Shown one piece after another: positions 26,534 through 36,619 of a stretch of DNA of 64,000 nucleotides (its first letter is position 1; each line of letters begins with the position of its first letter). The stretch is from an alpha proteobacterium SCGC AAA288-N07 (GTDB lineage Bacteria > Pseudomonadota > Alphaproteobacteria > Pelagibacterales > Pelagibacteraceae). Location of the stretch: positions 1 to 64,000 of the forward strand of contig AZYB01000002.1 of NCBI GenBank assembly GCA_000513055.1, in the 5' to 3' direction. A model generated the notes under the pieces. That model was not told the DNA's origin. It was given only the letters and a program-made list of their open reading frames with translations, and did not search any database. A program made the position numbers and the translations under genes.

Positions 26534-27222
26534 AAAATAAAAGTAAAAAAAACAATATAATTAACTTCCCTTCCAATATATCAGAATCTGAAAGAGAAAT
26601 TGAAGCTATTCTTTTTGCAGCAGAAGAGCCGCTTGATATCGAAAGTATTGAATCTAAAATTAAAAAAAAAAAAAATACTGTCAAATTATTAGAAAAACTG
26701 AAGCTACATTATTCTAAAAGAGGAATAAATTTAGTTTGTATAGCTGGTAAATGGTCTTTTAGAACTGCTGAAAACCTTTCTGATTTAATGTCGCAACAGA
26801 AATCAATTCAAAAAAAACTTTCAAAAGCCGCCATAGAAACGCTTGCGATTATCGTTTATCACCAACCGGTTACTAGAGCTGAAATTGAGGAAATCAGGGG
26901 TGTATCTTTTGGGACAAACACACTTGAGATTTTATTGGAGCTAAATTGGGTTAAGCCTCACGGTAGAAGAGATGTGCCTGGTAAACCTATACAATATGTA
27001 ACAACGGAAGATTTTTTAAGTCACTTTAACTTACAAAAATTGTCAGATTTACCTAATGTTGAAGAATTAGCATCCGCTGGCTTGATAGATAGTGGAAATA
27101 TAGATTCATCAATATTTGGAACTAAAACTTTTATTAAGGAGAAACAAGAAGAAGAAAAAGAAAATAATTATTCTAACATAGACGAAATGTTAGGTGGAAC
27201 CTTGGAATCCGAAGAAGAATGA
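26530..27222 (+). CDS. scpB: Segregation and condensation protein B
   Basis: This 230-residue partner of ScpA is built of two winged-helix domains: 'EREIEAILFAAEEPLDIESIESKI' (residues about 20-43) and 'LSKAAIETLAIIVYHQPVTRAEIEEIRGVSFG' (about 96-127). The family motif 'GRRDVPGKPIQYVTTEDFLSHF' follows. An acidic C-terminal tail (after about 200) has no clear fold. Translational overlap with scpA and the downstream tat genes match the conserved alphaproteobacterial order. Confidence 0.93.
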   Translation: MKNKSKKNNIINFPSNISESEREIEAILFAAEEPLDIESIESKIKKKKNTVKLLEKLKLHYSKRGINLVCIAGKWSFRTAENLSDLMSQQKSIQKKLSKAAIETLAIIVYHQPVTRAEIEEIRGVSFGTNTLEILLELNWVKPHGRRDVPGKPIQYVTTEDFLSHFNLQKLSDLPNVEELASAGLIDSGNIDSSIFGTKTFIKEKQEEEKENNYSNIDEMLGGTLESEEE

Positions 27223-27266
27223 AAAGATTACTTTAATAAAAATTAAAAATTGTATATAAATTACTT

Positions 27267-27464
27267 ATGAGTATCGGCATTTGGCAAATTGCTATAGTAG
27301 TAGTTCTGGTGGTATTACTTTTTGGTAGAGGAAAAATCTCTAGTCTGATGGGAGATGTGGCAAAAGGAATTAAAAGCTTTAAAAAAGGTATGTCCTCCGA
27401 TGTTACCGAGGATTCAGAATCTAAAAATATAACTAACGATAATTCAGATTCCAAAAAAGAATAA
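27267..27464 (+). CDS. tatA: Sec-independent protein translocase subunit TatA
   Basis: This 65-residue subunit forms the pore-like oligomer of the twin-arginine translocase. The short N-terminal membrane helix is followed by the hallmark '[24 protein letters not shown]' amphipathic helix with the conserved Phe-Gly. An acidic Asp/Ser-rich tail completes it. tatB follows ten bases later and tatC after that. A Tat-type signal on the M48 protease at 43980-44813 is a plausible client encoded in this window. Confidence 0.93.
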   Translation: MSIGIWQIAIVVVLVVLLFGRGKISSLMGDVAKGIKSFKKGMSSDVTEDSESKNITNDNSDSKKE

Positions 27465-27474
27465 ACGTTAATAA

Positions 27475-27702
27475 ATGCCACAAATCGGCTGGTTTGAAAT
27501 TCTTTTAATCGTGGTGGTGTCAATTTTGGTTATTGGACCAAAAGATTTTCCAATTATGTTAAAAAAAATTGGTTCGTGGATTAGCTCAATTAAAAAATAT
27601 TTTAATGAACTTCAAAGCGAAGTTTCATTGTATGAACACGAAAATGATAAAGAGAACAATTTAAATAAAAATAAAGCTAGAGATACGAAAGATGAAAAAT
27701 GA
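27475..27702 (+). CDS. tatB: Sec-independent protein translocase subunit TatB
   Basis: This 75-residue TatB has the N-terminal helix 'IGWFEILLIVVVSILVIGP' and the diagnostic 'GPKDFPIMLKKIGSWIS' hinge and amphipathic helix. It is much shorter than the 130-170 residues usual in other bacteria because the C-terminal tail is almost absent, in keeping with a streamlined genome. It overlaps tatC by 11 bases. TatB with TatC forms the receptor for twin-arginine signal peptides. Confidence 0.9.
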   Translation: MPQIGWFEILLIVVVSILVIGPKDFPIMLKKIGSWISSIKKYFNELQSEVSLYEHENDKENNLNKNKARDTKDEK

Positions 27703-28457
27703 CAGTCAAAAACAAGGGAGTTTTGTTAGTCACTTAACTGAATTAAGAAAAAGAATAATTCATAGCTTCTATTTTTTAATTTGTTTTTTTATAATTAGCT
27801 TTTATTTTTCAGAAGAAATTTATAGCTTTTTGGTACAACCTTATGCTGATGCTGTTCAAAATGATAGTCAGGAACGTAGATTAATTTTTACAGCTTTGCA
27901 GGAAACTTTCATAACTTATTTAAAAGTTTCTTTTTTTGCTGCTTTTTTTGCTTCAAGTCCATTAATTCTGATTCAAATTTGGAAATTTGTAGCACCAGGC
28001 CTGTATGATAATGAGAGAAAAGCTTTAATGCCTTATCTTATAGTAACGCCATTATTATTTTTCCTTGGAGGTTTACTTGTTTATTATTTGATAATGCCTT
28101 TAGCAATAAAATTTTTTCTATCTTTTGAAACAACCTTACAAGGCAACAGTTTACCAATTCAATTAGAAGCGAAGGTAAATGAATATCTTTCTTTAATAAT
28201 GAAACTAATTTTTGCCTTCGGTATAAGTTTTCAGCTACCTGTAATCTTAAGTTTATTAGCTAGAGTAGGTTTTATTGATTCTGAGTATTTAAAAAAAAGA
28301 AGAAAATATGTTGTTGTGATTATTTTTGCAGTTGCTGCAATTTTAACGCCACCAGATCCTGTAACACAAATAGGGTTAGCAATCCCATTACTTATATTAT
28401 ACGAAGTATCAATATGGTCAGTAAAAATTATAGAAAAAAAAATAAAAGAAAAAGAAC

Positions 28458-28465
<8 letters not shown>
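27692..28465 (+). CDS. tatC: Sec-independent protein translocase subunit TatC
   Basis: This 257-residue polytopic membrane protein has the expected six membrane helices. Family signatures are the N-terminal 'SHLTELRKRIIHS', 'FLVQPYADA', the conserved 'ALQETFITYLKVSFFAAF' with its Glu, 'IWKFVAPGLYDNER', 'FGISFQLPVILSLLARVG', and 'AAILTPPDPVTQIGLAIPLLILYEVSI' near the end. It recognises the twin-arginine motif. The start lies inside tatB and the end overlaps serS by eight bases. Confidence 0.95.
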
Positions 28466-29718
<1,253 letters not shown>

Positions 29719-29778
29719 TATTAAGATTGTTTATTTTTATTTAAATAGTATAAATAATTTAATTTTTAAGGAGATATA

Positions 29779-30069
29779 ATGTCTGGATCAGGATCGGGAA
29801 TTACACAATTCATACCTTTAATTTTGATTTTTGTGATCTTTTACTTTTTTTTAATAAGACCACAACAAAAAAAAGCTAAGGCACATAAAGCAATGGTTGC
29901 CGCCTTGAAAAGAGGAGATGAAGTGATCACTTCAGGAGGCATTGTTGGTAAAGTTGAAAGAATACTAGGTGAAGATAAATTAGAATTATTAATTTCAGAA
30001 AATGTAAATGTTCAGGTAGTTCAATCAACTATACAAACCGTGTTAAACAAGCCTAATACAAAAAAATAA
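29779..30069 (+). CDS. yajC: Preprotein translocase subunit YajC
   Basis: This 96-residue protein has one membrane helix and belongs to the SecDF-YajC holo-translocon. The signatures 'FLIRPQQKKAKAHKAMVAALKRGDEVITSGGIVGKV' (about residues 24-59) are complete. It has an unusually good ribosome binding site for this genome (AAGGAG, seven bases before the ATG). secD follows nine bases later. Confidence 0.94.
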   Translation: MSGSGSGITQFIPLILIFVIFYFFLIRPQQKKAKAHKAMVAALKRGDEVITSGGIVGKVERILGEDKLELLISENVNVQVVQSTIQTVLNKPNTKK

Positions 30070-30078
30070 CAATATTTT

Positions 30079-31635
30079 GTGTTATATTTTTCTAAACTAA
30101 AAATAATTTTTATATATTTACTAATAATTTTTCTATCATATTTTACAATTTTAAATTTTTTATCTCCAAATTTTAAATTTCTAAATAAAAAAATTAATCT
30201 TGGATTAGATTTACAAGGAGGTTCATATTTATTGTTAGAAGTTGATAGCAATCCAATAGTATTACAAAAACTTCAAAGTAAATTTTCTGATTTAAAGAAA
30301 TATTTTAAAAATCAAAATATTGAAATCAGTGATATTAAAATTGAAAACAATCAGATCCAGTTTCAAATAGAAGACTCCTCGATAAATACTTTTATAAACG
30401 CTTTTACTAACGAAAATGACAATTCGTTAAATAATTATTTAAATCAATACAAAGCTTTTGAATTTGATCATACAATTGATAATAACAAGATTTTTATTAA
30501 TTATTCTAAGTACGGAATTATTGAAATAAAAAATTCAACAATTGATCAAGCATTAGAAATTGTCAGAAGAAGAATAGATGAGGTTGGAACTAATGAGCCA
30601 AATATTTTAAAGAGAGGTAATGAAAGAATCTTAGTTGAACTTCCAGGTTTAGATGATCCCAAAAGAATTAAAAATTTACTAGGTAAAACTGCAAATCTTT
30701 CGTTTAGATTTATAACAGATCAAGATTCAAGCGATTTTGGATCTGAAAAAATGTTTTTTGAGGATGGAATCGAGGAAGCAATAGTTAGTAAAAGAATAAT
30801 ATTAAGCGGAGATAATTTAATAGATGCACAACCAAGAATGGATAATCAAGCTAATCAAACTGTTGTAACTTTTTCAATGGATAGGTTGGGCACAAAAAAA
30901 TTTGCAAAAGCTACAATAGATGGTGTTGGAAAAAGACTTGCTATAATACTTGATAATAAAATTATTAGTGCCCCTGTTATTAGAGAGGCAATAACTGGTG
31001 GAAATGGTCAAATATCTGGAAATTTCACTTTTCAATCTGCTACAGATTTAGCTTTATTATTAAGATCTGGTGCTCTTCCAGCACCATTATCAATAATTGA
31101 GGAAAGAACCGTTGGTCCTGATCTTGGAAAAGATTCTATTGATGCAGGTACAATTGCTCTGATCATTGGCTTTATATTGGTAAACATATTTATGTTATTA
31201 AGATATAAATTATTTGGTTTAATAGCTGATCTTACCCTAGTAGTTAACCTTTTTCTTTTAGTGGGTATATTAACAATTTTTGAAGCAACTCTTACATTAC
31301 CTGGTATTGCCGGGATAATATTAACAGTTGGTATGGCAGTTGATGCAAATGTTTTAATATTTGAAAGAATAAAGGAAGAAATGAAGGTTGAAAAAAATAA
31401 CCTTATAGCTTTTGATGGAGGTTACAAAAGAGCTAGAACAGCAGTATTAGATGCAAATATTACAACTTTAATAGCTGCTGTTATTTTATTTTTCTTTGGC
31501 TCAGGTCCAGTCAAAGGATTTGCAATAACTCTCGGAATTGGAATTGTATCAACTTTGTTTTCCGTTTTTTATTTTGCGAGGCATTTGACATCTGTTTATG
31601 TATCAAAAAACAAAGATAAAACTATCACATTATAA
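30079..31635 (+). CDS. secD: Protein translocase subunit SecD
   Basis: This 518-residue RND-type subunit uses the proton gradient to help exported proteins leave the Sec channel. It starts at a GTG (30079). Signatures are the N-terminal membrane helix, 'INLGLDLQGGSYLLLEVD' near residue 40, 'VRRRIDEVGTNEPNI', 'ISGNFTFQSATDLALLLRSGALPAPLSIIEERTVGPDLG' and the C-terminal six-helix half with 'TLPGIAGIILTVGMAVDANVLIFERIKEE'. The TAATG overlap with secF indicates coupled translation. Confidence 0.95.
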   Translation: MLYFSKLKIIFIYLLIIFLSYFTILNFLSPNFKFLNKKINLGLDLQGGSYLLLEVDSNPIVLQKLQSKFSDLKKYFKNQNIEISDIKIENNQIQFQIEDSSINTFINAFTNENDNSLNNYLNQYKAFEFDHTIDNNKIFINYSKYGIIEIKNSTIDQALEIVRRRIDEVGTNEPNILKRGNERILVELPGLDDPKRIKNLLGKTANLSFRFITDQDSSDFGSEKMFFEDGIEEAIVSKRIILSGDNLIDAQPRMDNQANQTVVTFSMDRLGTKKFAKATIDGVGKRLAIILDNKIISAPVIREAITGGNGQISGNFTFQSATDLALLLRSGALPAPLSIIEERTVGPDLGKDSIDAGTIALIIGFILVNIFMLLRYKLFGLIADLTLVVNLFLLVGILTIFEATLTLPGIAGIILTVGMAVDANVLIFERIKEEMKVEKNNLIAFDGGYKRARTAVLDANITTLIAAVILFFFGSGPVKGFAITLGIGIVSTLFSVFYFARHLTSVYVSKNKDKTITL

Positions 31636-32537
31636 TGTTTAATTTAAAACCAGATATTCCTTTTATTAATTATTTTAGACTATTCAATATAATCTCATTA
31701 ATATTAATTTTAATTTCCCTTGGATCAATTTTCTATAAAGGACTTAATTTTGGTGTAGATTTTAAAGGAGGCACTTTAATAGAGCTTAGAGTAGAGAATA
31801 AAGAGATAAGAATTTCTGAAGTAAGAGAAGCTTTTCTCAAAATGAATCTAGGCGATGTTAATGTCAAAAAATTTGGAAAAGAAGGTGACTATTTAATTAA
31901 ATTTGAAAAAACTAAAAGCAATGATGAAAATTTTATAGAAAATATAAAAGATAAATTATTTAAAAATATGGGAGGTAATTTTAATTTTAGGAGAGTTGAA
32001 AATGTAGGTCCTAAAGTTAGTGCCGAATTATTAAGGGCTGGCTTAATAGCGATAGTATTGTCTCTAACTGCTATGCTAATTTATATTTGGATCAGATTTG
32101 AATGGCAGTTTAGCTTAGGTGCAATTATAGCTTTGGTTCATGATGTAATTATTACGATTGGTTTTTTTTCTATTTTACAATTCGAAATAAACTTATCAAT
32201 AATAGCAGCTGTTTTAACAATAGTGGGTTATTCTATGAATGATACAGTTGTTATTTTTGATCGAGTAAGAGAAAATTTGAAAAAATATACATCGAAAAAA
32301 ATTGAAGAAATTTCTAATCTTTCTATTAATGAAACACTTTCAAGAACTATAATAACGTCTTTAACCACTCTTCTAGCTTTACTATCTATTTTCTTTTTTG
32401 GTGGAACAATATTGCACGGCTTTTCTTTTGCTATGATTTTGGGTGTTATTTTCGGGACTTATTCTTCAATATTTATAGCAAATCCAATACTAATAAAGCT
32501 GAAGGTTAATCAAAAGTCTGTTCTAAAAGAAGATTAA
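31635..32537 (+). CDS. secF: Protein translocase subunit SecF
   Basis: This is the 300-residue SecF partner of SecD, with six membrane helices. Diagnostic pieces are 'KGLNFGVDFKGGTLIELRV' near the N-terminus, 'RRVENVGPKVSAELLRAGLIAI', 'AAVLTIVGYSMNDTVVIFDRVREN' and 'TLSRTIITSLTTLLALLSIFFFGG'. It ends six bases from the stop of the convergent PuuD-like gene, with no visible terminator between them. Confidence 0.95.
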   Translation: MFNLKPDIPFINYFRLFNIISLILILISLGSIFYKGLNFGVDFKGGTLIELRVENKEIRISEVREAFLKMNLGDVNVKKFGKEGDYLIKFEKTKSNDENFIENIKDKLFKNMGGNFNFRRVENVGPKVSAELLRAGLIAIVLSLTAMLIYIWIRFEWQFSLGAIIALVHDVIITIGFFSILQFEINLSIIAAVLTIVGYSMNDTVVIFDRVRENLKKYTSKKIEEISNLSINETLSRTIITSLTTLLALLSIFFFGGTILHGFSFAMILGVIFGTYSSIFIANPILIKLKVNQKSVLKED

Positions 32538-32542
32538 ATTAA

Positions 32543-33142
32543 TTAATATAAATTTTGAGCTGCTACCATAGATAATAACATAGGTAGTGATAATAATGTA
32601 TTCACTCTAGAAGCCAACACAGCTTTTTTTAACGATATAGGTTTCTCTTCAGGTGTAGCATCTACAATTCCTAGTACTTTTTTCTGATTTGGCCAAATGA
32701 TAAACCAAACATTGAAAGCCATGATTAGACCCAGCCACATTCCAATACCTATAGCTGTGTTCTTTCCACCACCATTTCCTATTCCTAAAGCTAAAGCTTG
32801 ATGAACATAACCATTTAAGTAAGCAACTATAAGTCCAGTCACTATTGTTGATAAAGCAGCCCACCTAAACCAGAATAGAACTGCAGGGGCTATTACCTTG
32901 GTAATAGCTGGCTTTTGTTCATCTGTAAATTTTGGCATACTTGGTATTTGAATAAAATTTAAATACCATAACAAGCCTATCCACATTACTCCCGAAATTA
33001 CGTGAAAATATCTAAATAACCAGCTCCAGAAAAGTCTATCAAAAGATAGATCTCCACCAAAAAACAGACCCAAAAACAATAAAACACTAATAGCAATTGA
33101 TAAATGAATTGTCTTTGGTAAAGACTGAAGTATGTTAATCAT
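32543..33142 (-). CDS. PuuD-like (urate hydroxylase N-terminal domain) membrane protein
   Basis: This is a 199-residue integral membrane protein with about five hydrophobic helices. It resembles the membrane half of the PuuD urate hydroxylase family (Urate_ox_N) in 'LFRYFHVISGVMWIGLLWYLNFIQIPSM', 'VLFWFRWAALSTIVTGL' and 'WFIIWPNQKKVLG'. The histidine and tryptophan-rich helices are typical of haem- or quinone-linked proteins. The cytochrome c domain that full PuuD carries at its C-terminus is absent and no CxxCH is present. Urate oxidation should therefore not be assumed. It is convergent with secF and co-oriented with uvrA, 39 bases downstream of it. Confidence 0.6.
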   Translation of the reverse strand: MINILQSLPKTIHLSIAISVLLFLGLFFGGDLSFDRLFWSWLFRYFHVISGVMWIGLLWYLNFIQIPSMPKFTDEQKPAITKVIAPAVLFWFRWAALSTIVTGLIVAYLNGYVHQALALGIGNGGGKNTAIGIGMWLGLIMAFNVWFIIWPNQKKVLGIVDATPEEKPISLKKAVLASRVNTLLSLPMLLSMVAAQNLY

Positions 33143-33181
33143 GATTCTTTGATAATTATACCATATCTCCGAAAGAAAAGA

Positions 33182-36058
33182 CTATGCAATTTTCTTATAA
33201 TTTTTCTTTAACATTTCCTTTAAAAAGTCACCCGTATAACTAACTTTTGAAAGGCTGATTTTTTCAGGATTGCCTTCAGCAATAATTTCTCCTCCTTTAA
33301 CACCTCCTTCAGGACCCATATCTACTATCCAATCAGCGGTCTTAATCACATCTAAATTATGTTCAATTACTATAACTGTATTACCTAAACCAACAAAAGT
33401 TTGTAAAATTTCTAAAAGTTTTTTTATATCATGAGAATGAAGTCCAGTCGTAGGTTCATCAAGTATATACATTGTTCTTCCAGTCGAACGTTTAGATAAT
33501 TCTTTTGCTAATTTAATTCTTTGAGCCTCTCCACCAGATAAGGTAGTGGCTTGTTGACCTATTTTAATATAGCCTAACCCAACTTTTTTAAGTGTAAGTA
33601 ATTTTAACCTAATACTTGAGATATTTTCAAAAAAATCACAACCTTCATCAACGGTCATATTTAATATGTTTGATATATTTTTGTCTTTAAATTTTATTTC
33701 TAAGGTTTCCCTGTTATATCTACTTCCTTTACATTCATCACACGCTATATAAACATCAGGCAAAAAATGCATTTCATATGTAATAACACCATCACCTTCG
33801 CAGGCTTCACATCTTCCACCCTTAACATTAAATGAAAATCTACCTGGCTTATAACCTCTTGTTTTTGACTCCGGCAGATTTGTAAACCAATCTCTAATTG
33901 GACCAAAAGCGCCAGTATACGTAGCAGGATTAGATCTTGGTGTCCTTCCGATCGGTGATTGATCAATATCAATGACTTTGTCTATCATTTCAATTCCTTT
34001 ATATCCTTTAAAAGGTTTAGGAATTTTACGAGATTTATTATTATTTAAAGTTAAGTTTAAAGCATTAAATAAAGTTTGTAAAATCAGAGTAGATTTACCA
34101 CTACCAGATACACCGGTAACACATGTAAAAGTTCCTAATGGAATTCTTAAATTAATATTTTTTAAATTATTTCCTGTAGCACCAGAAATTTCTAAAAACC
34201 TTCCGTTCTTTGCTGTTCTTCTAATTTTTGGAACAGGTATGCTCTTTTTTCTAGATAAATAATTTCCAGTAATACTTTTTTCGTTGTTGATAATATCTTC
34301 CAATTTCCCTTGAGCCACTACATATCCGCCATCTTTTCCAGCTTCGGGACCTAAATCGATAATATGATCAGCGCTTTCCATCGTTTCAATATCATGTTCA
34401 ACTACAATAACAGTGTTTCCTAAATCTCTTAATCTCTTAAGAGCATTAATTAGTTTAATATTATCTTTTTGATGAAGACCTATAGAAGGTTCATCTAATA
34501 CATATAAAACACCAGTCAAACCGGAACCAATTTGTGAAGCTAGTCTTATTCTTTGTCCCTCTCCTCCAGAAAGAGTTCCTGATTCTCTCGATAAAGATAA
34601 ATAGTCTAAACCAACATTTAATAGAAAATTCAATCTTTCATTAATTTCCTTTAGTATATGTTTTGCAATTTTTTGATCTCTTTGCTCTAGTTTGTTATCT
34701 AGAGATTGAAACCATTTTTTTGCTTCAGTAATTGATTTTTTTGTTATTTCACTTATATTTTTTTTATCAATTTTTACGCAAAGAGCTTCATCTTTTAGAC
34801 GTTGTCCGTTGCATCTTTCACAATTTGACTCAGTTTGATATTGAGCAATTTCTTCTCTCTTCCAGTCACTATCAGTTTCCAAATATCTTCTTTCTAGGTT
34901 ATTAATTACACCTTCAAAAGTTTTTTTATTAGAATATTTCTCATAACCATCATCATATGTAAATTTAATTTCTTCATCATCAGAGCCATACAAAATTATT
35001 TCTTTTATTTTTTTTGATAAATTATTCCATGTTGATGTAAGAGAAAATTTATAATGCTTTGCTAATGATGATAAAGTTTGAGCATAATATAAAGATGTAC
35101 TTTTTGACCACGGCTCAATGGCTCCATCAGACAAAGTTTTTTTACCATTTGGCACGACAAGGTTTGGATCAACATTTAAATTTGCTCCAATTCCTTCACA
35201 TTCTTCACAAGCACCATAAGGACTGTTAAATGAAAAAAGTCTCGGTTCAATTTCTTCTATTGTAAAACCACTTTCTGGACATGCAAATTTAGAAGAAAGA
35301 GTAATTTTTTCAATTTTTCTATATTTTTTTGGCAAAGTTTCGTTTTCATATTCAACAAAAAGAAGACCACCAGATAAATTAAGTGAAGTTTCAATGCTAT
35401 CAGCTAGTCGATTTCCAAGATTTGAATTTATAACTATCCTATCCACTAAAATTGAAATTTCATGTTTGGTTTGTTTATTTAGTTCAGGAACATCATCAAT
35501 ATTGTATAAGGTCCCGTCTACTTTAATTTTTTGAAAACCTCTTTTTTTATAATTTAATATTTCTTTTTTATACTCTCCCTTTCTACCCCTTACTATTGGT
35601 GAGAATAAATAAATTGTACTTTTTTTAGGAATCTCTAATATTTTGTCTACCATTTGAGAAACAGTTTGAGATTTAATTGGTTTTCCTGTGAAAGGAGAAT
35701 ATGGAATCCCTACTCGTGCATACAAAACTCTCATATAATCATAAATCTCTGTTACGGTAGCGACTATTGATCTTGGATTTTTTGGTGTATTTTTTTGTTC
35801 AATAGAGATTGCCGGGCTTAATCCTTCTATGAGATCGACATTTGGCTTTTTCATTTTATCTAAAAATTGCCTAGCATAAGCAGATAAACTTTCTACATAT
35901 CTTCTTTGACCCTCGGCATATACTGTATCGAATGCTAGAGATGATTTTCCTGACCCAGAAAGCCCTGTAATGACCACAAACTTGTCTTTTGGTATTTCTA
36001 GAGAAATATTCTTTAGGTTGTGTTCTTTAGCCCCTTTTATAACGATTTTTTTTATCAT
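33182..36058 (-). CDS. uvrA: UvrABC system protein A
   Basis: This is the 958-residue damage-recognition ATPase of nucleotide excision repair. Two ABC units are complete: Walker A '[35 protein letters not shown]' at about 33, '[19 protein letters not shown]', then Walker A '[10 protein letters not shown]' at about 650, and '[19 protein letters not shown]'. The second zinc module is intact ([18 protein letters not shown] and [10 protein letters not shown]). The first reads 'CPESGFTI', lacking one cysteine, which is usual in alphaproteobacteria. It is divergent from ssb over 98 bases, in which I see no GAACN7GAAC-type SOS box. Confidence 0.97.
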   Translation of the reverse strand: MIKKIVIKGAKEHNLKNISLEIPKDKFVVITGLSGSGKSSLAFDTVYAEGQRRYVESLSAYARQFLDKMKKPNVDLIEGLSPAISIEQKNTPKNPRSIVATVTEIYDYMRVLYARVGIPYSPFTGKPIKSQTVSQMVDKILEIPKKSTIYLFSPIVRGRKGEYKKEILNYKKRGFQKIKVDGTLYNIDDVPELNKQTKHEISILVDRIVINSNLGNRLADSIETSLNLSGGLLFVEYENETLPKKYRKIEKITLSSKFACPESGFTIEEIEPRLFSFNSPYGACEECEGIGANLNVDPNLVVPNGKKTLSDGAIEPWSKSTSLYYAQTLSSLAKHYKFSLTSTWNNLSKKIKEIILYGSDDEEIKFTYDDGYEKYSNKKTFEGVINNLERRYLETDSDWKREEIAQYQTESNCERCNGQRLKDEALCVKIDKKNISEITKKSITEAKKWFQSLDNKLEQRDQKIAKHILKEINERLNFLLNVGLDYLSLSRESGTLSGGEGQRIRLASQIGSGLTGVLYVLDEPSIGLHQKDNIKLINALKRLRDLGNTVIVVEHDIETMESADHIIDLGPEAGKDGGYVVAQGKLEDIINNEKSITGNYLSRKKSIPVPKIRRTAKNGRFLEISGATGNNLKNINLRIPLGTFTCVTGVSGSGKSTLILQTLFNALNLTLNNNKSRKIPKPFKGYKGIEMIDKVIDIDQSPIGRTPRSNPATYTGAFGPIRDWFTNLPESKTRGYKPGRFSFNVKGGRCEACEGDGVITYEMHFLPDVYIACDECKGSRYNRETLEIKFKDKNISNILNMTVDEGCDFFENISSIRLKLLTLKKVGLGYIKIGQQATTLSGGEAQRIKLAKELSKRSTGRTMYILDEPTTGLHSHDIKKLLEILQTFVGLGNTVIVIEHNLDVIKTADWIVDMGPEGGVKGGEIIAEGNPEKISLSKVSYTGDFLKEMLKKNYKKIA

Positions 36059-36156
36059 AAATATTGCCCCATAAATCTAATGTATTAATTTTCCAAACAA
36101 ATTATGTTATATTTTAAACTTATTATAAATCAAAAAATTATATTCATTAAATAATA

Positions 36157-36615
36157 ATGTCAGGCAGTTTAAATAAAGTTTTGTTAATTGGTAGATTGGG
36201 CGCAGATCCTGAAATTAAGCAAATGGTGAATGGTAAAAATGTCGCTAGATTAAGTTTGGCAACAAGTCAGAGCTGGAAAGATAAAAATACAGGTGAAAAA
36301 AAGCAAAAAACAGAATGGCATAGAGTTGTGATTTTCAATGAAGGGTTAGTTAACGTTGTGCAGCAATATCTAAAAAAAGGTTCTCAAGTTTATATTGAAG
36401 GACAATTATCTACAAGAAAATGGAAAGATGAACAATCAGGTATAGATAAGTACTCAACTGAAGTTGTTATTCAAGGTTATAATTCATCTTTAACGATGCT
36501 AGGTGGAAGAAGTGAAATTGAAAATAATAATAAAAATATAAGTACTTTATCAAAAGATAAAGATGAAGGAACATCTGCCTCCAGTGATCTAGACGACGAG
36601 ATTCCACCATTCTAG
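36157..36615 (+). CDS. ssb: Single-stranded DNA-binding protein
   Basis: This 152-residue SSB has an N-terminal OB fold ([19 protein letters not shown]..., [30 protein letters not shown]; residues 1 to about 110). A low-complexity acidic linker follows, and the conserved C-terminal tip DDEIPPF recruits repair and replication partners. gyrA begins four bases after its stop. The upstream gap shared with uvrA has a TATATT that could be its -10 box. Confidence 0.96.
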   Translation: MSGSLNKVLLIGRLGADPEIKQMVNGKNVARLSLATSQSWKDKNTGEKKQKTEWHRVVIFNEGLVNVVQQYLKKGSQVYIEGQLSTRKWKDEQSGIDKYSTEVVIQGYNSSLTMLGGRSEIENNNKNISTLSKDKDEGTSASSDLDDEIPPF

Positions 36616-36619
36616 AATT

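Noticed and set aside
36059-36156. SOS (LexA) box between uvrA and ssb
   Set aside because: No GAACN7GAAC or similar dyad is present in the divergent gap.
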